DNA from: DATKWS01 sp035529435
GTDB lineage: Bacteria; Krumholzibacteriota; Krumholzibacteriia; Krumholzibacteriales; Krumholzibacteriaceae
Direction of reading: 5' to 3'
DNA: 10,804 nt
Assembly: GCA_035529435.1 (NCBI GenBank)
Contig: DATKWS010000237.1
Span: 1 to 10,804, forward strand
Made by a program: the position numbers and the translations under genes
Notes under the pieces: generated by a model
Told to the model about the DNA's origin: nothing
The model's input: only the letters and a program-made list of their open reading frames with translations
Databases searched by the model: none
In this document: positions 6,088 through 10,804 of the stretch, one piece after another
Position numbering within the stretch: the first letter of the stretch is position 1
Layout of the letters: each line of letters starts with the position of its first letter

Positions 6088-7473
6088 CTAGGCGGGCACC
6101 CCGACTCTTCGTGAAAACCGCTTCAAGTACTCGACCTTGTCCTCGATACCGTCACACTCGATGTAATAAAAACCGGAAAAGATATCCGGATATTCGCGGA
6201 TGCAATCCTTGAACGCGGAGGGCAGCGCCGCCCGCTTTTCGGTCTCACCGGGCACCATGTTCCCCAGGGAGGCGAAGACCGAGCAGAGGTCCTCGGAGAA
6301 CGCCAGGCGGTCCCGGTACCGGATTCCCAGCTGCGAGAGGGGCATCGGCGAGAGGAGCTTGAGACCGGCCATGGCGCCCAGATGCCACATCGAAACGACG
6401 CTCAGCAGTGTCAGCTTGAAATCCTCCATCGTCTCGAACGGAAATCCCCATATGTAGGATGTTATCACCCGGTCCATGTACCGCGTCGACATCTCGGCCT
6501 TCACCGTCGCCTCCTCGATGGTGAATTTCTTCTTGATCTTCCGCAGGACGGCGTCCGATCCGGATTCGATCCCCAGAAACACCGCGTCGCACCCGGCGCC
6601 CGCCATCCTCTCGATCAACGCCTCGTCCATGAGATCGATCCGCGCCAGGCAGGACCACCGCAGCTCCAATTCCTTGATGCGATCGCAGAACTCCTCGGTA
6701 CGGCCGCGGGCGAGATCGAAGGTGTCATCCGCCACATGAATCGTATGCTGCCCGAACCGGTCGCGGAGCAGGGTGAGCTCGTCCATGACGCTCCCGACGC
6801 TCCGCATCACGGTCTTGTTGCCCCAGAGCGGACCGACATCGCAGAAGGTGCACCGGTACGGGCATCCCCGCCCCGTGACGACGGATACGCAGGTGTACCG
6901 GGAGAGATCGATCCGGTCGTATGCCGGCATCGGGATGCCGTCCAGATCCCTGATGCGGGATCTGGCCACCGTCTTGCAGGTGCGGGGGCCTTCACGGTAC
7001 GAGATCCCCGGCACCACGCCCCGGTCGCCGTCCGTCCGCAGCACGGTGAGGAGCTCGACGAGCGTCTCCTCGCCCTCACCCTTGACCACCACGTCGATCC
7101 ACGGCCACGCGGAGATGATTCGCTCGGCGACCCCCGACGGGCCGGGCCCACCGAGGACGACGATGCAGGACGGATGCAGTTCCTTGAATCGCCTCGTGCC
7201 GAGCATCACGAAGGGAAGCATCGATACCATGCAGCTGAACCCGACCACGGGGGCGGGCTCCTCGAGGAATGTGCCGAGGAGTTCGAGATCCAGCGGATCG
7301 GGTGCATCGGCCGCGTAGAGCTGGTAATCGCGAAAATCGACGCGGAAACCGGCACGCTCGAGCGAGGAGATGAGATAGAGGCATCCGAGCGGCGCGTACA
7401 CGTTCGGTTTCTCCCCTCCGTTCGACGGCAAGGGCGTAGAAATATTCACCAGGGTGATATCGCATTCATTCAT
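6088..7473 (-). CDS. B12-binding-type radical SAM enzyme (second of tandem pair)
   Basis: This 461-residue protein starts at the ATG at 7471-7473, which overlaps the upstream TGA by four bases (ATGA). The open frame extends further 5' but only as a shadow inside the neighbour. Residues 1 to about 150 form the cobalamin-binding-like region: DITLVNIS, GCLYLISSLERAGF, VVLGGPGPSG near 105-114 and VKGEGEETL near 130-138. The radical SAM core has C204-x3-C208-x2-C211 (GRGCPYRCTFCDV), GIESGSD at 301-307 and WGFPFET. The usual cobalamin-ligating DxHxxG motif is not visible, as in many relatives. It is strongly similar to the upstream enzyme at 7470-8879 (GGPGPSGVA, GEGEETL, RGCPYRCTFCDV, GIESGSDAVL), pointing to tandem duplication. 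Family members often methylate carbon or rearrange rings. Its target is inferred to be the precursor encoded directly downstream, 172 bases away. Confidence 0.9.
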   Translation of the reverse strand: MNECDITLVNISTPLPSNGGEKPNVYAPLGCLYLISSLERAGFRVDFRDYQLYAADAPDPLDLELLGTFLEEPAPVVGFSCMVSMLPFVMLGTRRFKELHPSCIVVLGGPGPSGVAERIISAWPWIDVVVKGEGEETLVELLTVLRTDGDRGVVPGISYREGPRTCKTVARSRIRDLDGIPMPAYDRIDLSRYTCVSVVTGRGCPYRCTFCDVGPLWGNKTVMRSVGSVMDELTLLRDRFGQHTIHVADDTFDLARGRTEEFCDRIKELELRWSCLARIDLMDEALIERMAGAGCDAVFLGIESGSDAVLRKIKKKFTIEEATVKAEMSTRYMDRVITSYIWGFPFETMEDFKLTLLSVVSMWHLGAMAGLKLLSPMPLSQLGIRYRDRLAFSEDLCSVFASLGNMVPGETEKRAALPSAFKDCIREYPDIFSGFYYIECDGIEDKVEYLKRFSRRVGVPA

Positions 7474-8879
7474 GGCATTTTTCCATCGAACCCGCAGGCG
7501 ACGCGGGCCCCGGAACCATCCGGCGCCGACGGCGCGGAGGCCGGCCACTCCGAGCCGTGCACGTGCGCGTTGAACCGGTCCACCAGCCCGCACTTCTCGG
7601 CATGGTTCGCCGAGGGGAACCAGTAGAACTCGGGAAACGCCCCGGGGTGCGAGCGAATGATATCCATGATCTCCCGCCGGTACCCCGCGGCCTGGAACGG
7701 CACGGTGTCGGAATACGAATCCCACTCGTCCCGCCACACCAGCTGATCGCCGTATTCGGCGTAGAGCGGCGTCTGTGCGAACGGGACGAGGCGGTTCAGC
7801 CGCGTATCGACTCCGAGATGGGAGAGATAGACCATCAGGAGCAGCGTGTTCAGGAGATCCTCGACCGTCTCGAAGGGGAATCCCCATACGAACGAGGCGA
7901 CCACATGGGCACGCTCCAGCGTCTCGTGCACGATCTCCACGGCCCGGCCGGCGGTGAAATCCTTCTTGATCCGTTCGAGGACCGCGTCCGAACCGGATTC
8001 GATTCCATAGAAAATGCCCCTGCAGCCGTGCGAGCACATCTCCTCGAGGAGCCCTCCGGTGATGAGATTGATCCTGCCGGTACAGGCCCAGGTGACATCG
8101 GCGCACCGCGTCCCGAGCTCCCGGCAGAAATCGCCGATGATATCGCCGTGCAGCACGAAGGTTTCATCGGTGAACTCGAACTCCGTCTTCCCGTACCGCT
8201 CCTTCAGGTACTGCATCTCATCGACGACGCCTTCGACGCTGCGGCGGTAGTTCCGGCGCTTCCACATCGGTGCGACATCGCAGAACGTGCACCGGTACGG
8301 ACAACCGCGCGAGAAAACGACATTGACCAGTGGATACTCATCCATCGGCACCTTCTCGTAGGCCGGCAGGGGGAGCGAATCGAGATCCGTTATACGCCCG
8401 CGCGCCGCCGTTTCGAGGACCTCCCCGCCGTTCCGGAAGTAGATCCCCTTGACGAGGCGCAGATCGCTCCTGTGGCCCCCCGTGAGACAATCCACCACCT
8501 CGCGCAATGTCTCCTCCCCCTCACCGTCGACGATGATGTCGATGAAGGGAAAACTGCGCATGATCTCGCGCGCGACCCCGCTGGGTCCCGGTCCGCCGAG
8601 GATCACCGTCGTGCCGGGGTACCGCTCCTTGATTGCCTCGATGCCGTTGATCACGAAGGGGAGCGAATCGCTCATGCAGCCGAACCCGACGATATCCGCG
8701 CACCCCTCGAGCAGGGAGAGAAACCTGCCGGGATCGAGATCCCGGTACGATTCGACATACATGTCCCGTACATCGACGGCATATCCCGCGCGCTCGAGCA
8801 CCGCGGCGAGGTAGAGTATCCCCGAGGGTACGGTGCGGGGGCGTGAGAGCGAGATATGTACCAGTGTCACATCACTCAA
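7470..8879 (-). CDS. B12-binding-type radical SAM enzyme (first of tandem pair, TTG start)
   Basis: This 469-residue protein probably starts at the TTG at 8877-8879, which overlaps the preceding TGA by four bases (TTGA). A GTG three codons later (8868-8870) is the alternative. Residues 1 to about 140 are cobalamin-binding-like: VTLVHISLSRP, SGILYLAAVLERAGY, VILGGPGPSGVA near 92-103 and VDGEGEETL. The core follows, with C193-x3-C197-x2-C200 (RGCPYRCTFCDV), FTDETF, GIESGSD near 291-297 and WGFPFET. It is a close paralogue of the next gene, with the same order of motifs. They diverge in the C-terminal 100 or so residues, where substrate contacts may differ. It ends in a 4-base overlap with that gene, so the two are translationally coupled. 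A role in successive or position-specific modification of the same peptide is inferred from context only. Confidence 0.9.
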   Translation of the reverse strand: MSDVTLVHISLSRPRTVPSGILYLAAVLERAGYAVDVRDMYVESYRDLDPGRFLSLLEGCADIVGFGCMSDSLPFVINGIEAIKERYPGTTVILGGPGPSGVAREIMRSFPFIDIIVDGEGEETLREVVDCLTGGHRSDLRLVKGIYFRNGGEVLETAARGRITDLDSLPLPAYEKVPMDEYPLVNVVFSRGCPYRCTFCDVAPMWKRRNYRRSVEGVVDEMQYLKERYGKTEFEFTDETFVLHGDIIGDFCRELGTRCADVTWACTGRINLITGGLLEEMCSHGCRGIFYGIESGSDAVLERIKKDFTAGRAVEIVHETLERAHVVASFVWGFPFETVEDLLNTLLLMVYLSHLGVDTRLNRLVPFAQTPLYAEYGDQLVWRDEWDSYSDTVPFQAAGYRREIMDIIRSHPGAFPEFYWFPSANHAEKCGLVDRFNAHVHGSEWPASAPSAPDGSGARVACGFDGKMP

Positions 8880-9673
8880 CGTCGATCACCATCCCCGCCT
8901 GCTTCATATTCGAGCCCCTTCGCCATGCACTCCTCGGCCCGCCGCGCCTCGCCCGTCCTCTCGTAGGCGATCGCGAGCTTGCGGTACGTGGTGCCGTGTG
9001 TGGGGCACAGGGACACGGCCCGCTCGAGGACCGTCACGGCATCGCCGTATCGCTCCATTTTCAGGTGGAGGGTTCCCAGGTTCCTCAACGCGGAGAGAAG
9101 ATCGGGGCTCATCTCGAGGGCCCGCTCGAACTCCTCACCCGCCTCGGAAAGGCGCCCGGCCGCCATGCATGCGGCGCCGAGATTCACATGCAGATACGGA
9201 TCCTGCGGGCGCGCGGCGAGCGCCGCGCGAAACGCATCGATCGCATCGTCGTAGCGCCGGCCCTTGTAGTACGAATTACCGAGGCTCTGGTAGAGAAGAT
9301 AGGCTCCCGGGGCATGCGCCACGTTCGCCAGGGCCCGGCGATACACTTCGACCGCCTCATCGTACCTGCCCCGCGCATCATGGACACGGCCGAGCTCCCG
9401 GTATGCGGGGAGGGACAGCGGCATGCTCTTCAGCGCCTGTTTGAACTGGTACGCCGCATCGTCGTACTGTCGCGTATTCACGTAGAGCATGCCGAGGCTG
9501 TGGTGCGCCATCCCGTTATCGGGCCCGGTCTCGATCGCCTCCCTGAATTCACTCTCGGCCCTGCGCATATCGCCGGCAATCGCCAGTATCACGCCGCACG
9601 CATACCGCGCGGCCGAGGTCCGGGCGTAGATCCCCAGGGATTCATTGAAGTTGCGTATTACCCGATCGAGCAC
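8876..9673 (-). CDS. TPR repeat protein, probable scaffold
   Basis: I place the start at the GTG at 9671-9673, with AGGGG ten bases upstream, giving 265 residues. The frame runs 35 codons further to an ATG at 9776-9778, but that extension would cover the promoter and reads as non-conserved, so I reject it. About seven tandem tetratricopeptide repeats of 34-36 residues fill most of the protein. Several show the pattern A/G...LG..Y...G.Y.DA...F..AL...P, for example the units starting GMAHHSLGMLYV and PYLHVNLGAACM. There is no signal peptide or membrane segment, so it should be cytoplasmic. TPR proteins bind peptides and assemble complexes; here it is first in the operon and could gather the radical SAM enzymes or hold the leader. 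No enzymatic function is apparent, and the link to the peptide is by operon membership alone. Confidence 0.85.
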   Translation of the reverse strand: MLDRVIRNFNESLGIYARTSAARYACGVILAIAGDMRRAESEFREAIETGPDNGMAHHSLGMLYVNTRQYDDAAYQFKQALKSMPLSLPAYRELGRVHDARGRYDEAVEVYRRALANVAHAPGAYLLYQSLGNSYYKGRRYDDAIDAFRAALAARPQDPYLHVNLGAACMAAGRLSEAGEEFERALEMSPDLLSALRNLGTLHLKMERYGDAVTVLERAVSLCPTHGTTYRKLAIAYERTGEARRAEECMAKGLEYEAGGDGDRR

Positions 9674-9745
9674 GACTTCGTGTCCCCTACCATTATTCGT
9701 GCCGTGAATATCGATAGTGTGGCGAGTCGCGGGTAACCCCGTGCA

Positions 9746-9773
9746 ATCATAACACTTGGCACCCCGCACACAA
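9746..9773 (-). promoter_or_regulatory. Probable sigma70-type promoter of the peptide operon
   Basis: On the minus strand TTGTGT (9768-9773) and TATGAT (9746-9751) are separated by 16 bases. The -10 matches five of six consensus positions; the -35 keeps the TTG. An A/T-rich stretch directly upstream (about 9784-9797) sits where an UP element would. Transcription would start near 9740, leaving a leader of roughly 65 bases before the TPR gene's GTG. Confidence 0.5.
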
Positions 9774-9956
9774 TTCATTGCAGAAATTAAATATTACCTA
9801 TACCCGCGTTGCATGCCAACGCTCGCAAGAGTCCAACGAACTTCCATTTAATTTCAAATCCGGCTCGATGTCAAGGTCTATTTCGAGTGCCGCCGGCGAA
9901 TTGCGCTTCAGTCTGGCAACGATATGTGCTACCATCTCGGACCAAGGATGCAAACG

Positions 9957-9988
9957 TATAACGTGTTGCCAGGAATGGAAATATTCCT
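9957..9988 (+). promoter_or_regulatory. Possible -10 box and palindrome before the LolA-like gene
   Basis: TATAAC at 9957-9962 matches five of six -10 positions, but no good -35 is found at 16-18 bases. Just downstream, AGGAAT-GGAAAT-ATTCCT (9971-9988) is a perfect 6-base inverted repeat with a 6-base spacer. It would lie at the start of the transcript or act as an operator. GGGAG at 9993-9997, six bases before the ATG, is the ribosome site. Confidence 0.3.
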
Positions 9989-10003
9989 CACCGGGAGAAT
10001 GTG

Positions 10004-10804
10004 ATGCGCGGCATGATGCGTAGGGGCATGATCACGAAGATACTCGCGGCCGTCATCGGCGCCGGCGGTCTCGCCGCGGTCGCGCGCGGCGGGGCCTGCC
10101 CCGCCGCCCCCCAGCCCGGCAGGTTCGAGACGCTGATCGAGAGGCATATCGAAGCCCTCGGCGGCGAGGAGGCGATCGGCTCGATCCGATCATTGATCAC
10201 CACCTCCGAGATCGAGATTCTCGGCACCGGCATGAAGGGCATGATGAAATCGTACGTGGTCGAACCGTGTCTCAGCTATGCGGAGATCACCCTCGGCTTC
10301 TTCACGATCAAACAGGGGTTCGACGGGGAACGGCAGTGGATGATCGATACGAACGGCAAGGTGCAGTTCCAGCAGGACGAGGAATCGAAACGGAATCAGG
10401 TAACTTTATGCATGCTGGACGGTTACGGGTACCTTTCGCCGGGACCGGAGGTCGCCGTCACCGTCATGGAACCTGACACGCTCGACGGAATTCCCTGCGA
10501 GGTGATCGGGCTGGTCCCCGATGGAGGAAATCCCTGCACCATCTATCTCGATGCATCCACACACCTCATCGCCGCCACGATCATCGAATCGGACCTCGGA
10601 ACGATCAGGCAGACATACGACGATTACCGGGACGTCGCGGGGGTCCGGATCCCCTTTCTCACGAAAACGCAGCAGATGGCGGTCAACCAGACGATCGAGA
10701 GCCGCACACTGACGATCATCCCGAACGCCGCGATAGATCCCATCATTTTCGTTCCGCCCGCGCAGGACGTCAAAGACTACCGCTTCACCGGGGGACATTC
10801 CTCC
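10004..10804 (+). CDS. Exported LolA-like / outer-membrane lipoprotein-sorting-type protein (3' end outside window)
   Basis: The frame is open from the ATG at 10004-10006 to the right edge, 267 codons with no stop. GGGAG six bases upstream supports this start, although an in-frame GTG immediately before and ATGs at codons 4, 5 and 9 are alternatives. The N-terminus has basic residues then a hydrophobic stretch (ITKILAAVIGAGGLAAVA), a likely Sec signal peptide ending near the ACPAA region. The nearby Cys is not in a convincing lipobox. The mature part begins FETLIERHIEALGGEEAIGSI, a pattern common at the start of LolA/lipoprotein-sorting-like beta domains, followed by many beta strands (GTGMKGMMKSYVV, GFDGERQWMID, GVRIPFLTKT). 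Relatives may carry a C-terminal protease domain, so the missing part matters. It is transcribed divergently from the peptide operon, and I see no direct functional link. The periplasmic or envelope location is inferred. Confidence 0.75.
   Translation, partial: MRGMMRRGMITKILAAVIGAGGLAAVARGGACPAAPQPGRFETLIERHIEALGGEEAIGSIRSLITTSEIEILGTGMKGMMKSYVVEPCLSYAEITLGFFTIKQGFDGERQWMIDTNGKVQFQQDEESKRNQVTLCMLDGYGYLSPGPEVAVTVMEPDTLDGIPCEVIGLVPDGGNPCTIYLDASTHLIAATIIESDLGTIRQTYDDYRDVAGVRIPFLTKTQQMAVNQTIESRTLTIIPNAAIDPIIFVPPAQDVKDYRFTGGHSS

Larger units (their letters stand above)
9674..10003. other. Divergent intergenic region
   Basis: These 330 bases separate the minus-strand operon from the plus-strand gene and are markedly richer in A and T than the rest. 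The left part holds the operon promoter (9746-9773) and an AT-rich tract (about 9784-9797) placed like an UP element. The right part holds a possible TATAAC -10 box at 9957-9962 and a palindrome at 9971-9988 ahead of the plus-strand gene. An 81-codon plus-strand frame (9778-10023) lacks a ribosome site and GC-ending codons, and I regard it as non-coding. Confidence 0.6.

Noticed and set aside
7474..8106. N-terminal extension of the second B12-type enzyme to position 8106
   Set aside because: The extension is an out-of-phase reading of the upstream enzyme. The ATG at 7471-7473 with ATGA overlap begins the conserved cobalamin-domain pattern.
9674..9778. ATG start for the TPR protein at 9778
   Set aside because: It would place the -10 and -35 boxes inside the gene, has no Shine-Dalgarno, and the added residues (with Cys and His) show no repeat pattern.
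9778..10023. 81-codon plus-strand frame in the divergent region
   Set aside because: It has no ribosome site, codon use unlike the other genes, and it overlaps the promoter region and the start of the LolA-like gene.
1..10804. CRISPR array, tRNA, rRNA or insertion sequence
   Set aside because: No regularly spaced repeats, cloverleaf-like segments, rRNA-like stretches or transposase motifs were seen on either strand.

Overview
The window is GC-rich, densely coding bacterial DNA. A HlyD-type periplasmic adaptor and a LolA-like exported protein suggest a Gram-negative (two-membrane) bacterium, perhaps an uncultured lineage. I cannot place it more precisely from this sequence.

Nearly everything from about 9750 down to 1 is one minus-strand operon that looks like a biosynthetic locus for a ribosomally made, modified peptide (RiPP). 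In transcription order it has: a promoter at 9746-9773; a seven-repeat TPR protein (8876-9673); two tandem cobalamin-binding-type radical SAM enzymes (7470-8879 and 6088-7473); a 45-residue precursor peptide (5778-5915) behind a near-perfect Shine-Dalgarno sequence; two tandem SPASM-type radical SAM enzymes (4570-5649 and 3490-4569); a membrane protein fusing a PqqD-like domain, an M50 zinc protease and a HlyD-type adaptor (1168-3471); and a third cobalamin-type radical SAM enzyme that runs off the window (1-1166). Most genes overlap by 4 bases or abut. The exceptions are the gaps around the precursor gene (172 and 128 bases) and an 18-base gap before the membrane protein.

The precursor has a Lys/Glu/Leu-rich helical leader and a short C-terminal core, PWLCYMPMPW, rich in Trp, Tyr, Cys, Met and Pro. 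The inferred scheme is that the SPASM enzymes crosslink or otherwise rearrange core side chains, the cobalamin enzymes add carbon (for example methyl groups), the TPR protein acts as a scaffold, and the PqqD-M50-HlyD protein binds, trims and/or exports the product. I know of no characterised system with this gene set, but novelty needs database searching.

Two non-coding arms of an inverted repeat flank the precursor gene, and a strong local hairpin sits in its 5' leader. These could set precursor dosage or mark a mobile cassette.

To the right of a 330-base divergent intergenic region, one plus-strand gene (10004 to the window end) encodes an exported LolA-like protein that is probably unrelated to the peptide locus. 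No rRNA, tRNA, CRISPR array or insertion sequence was seen.
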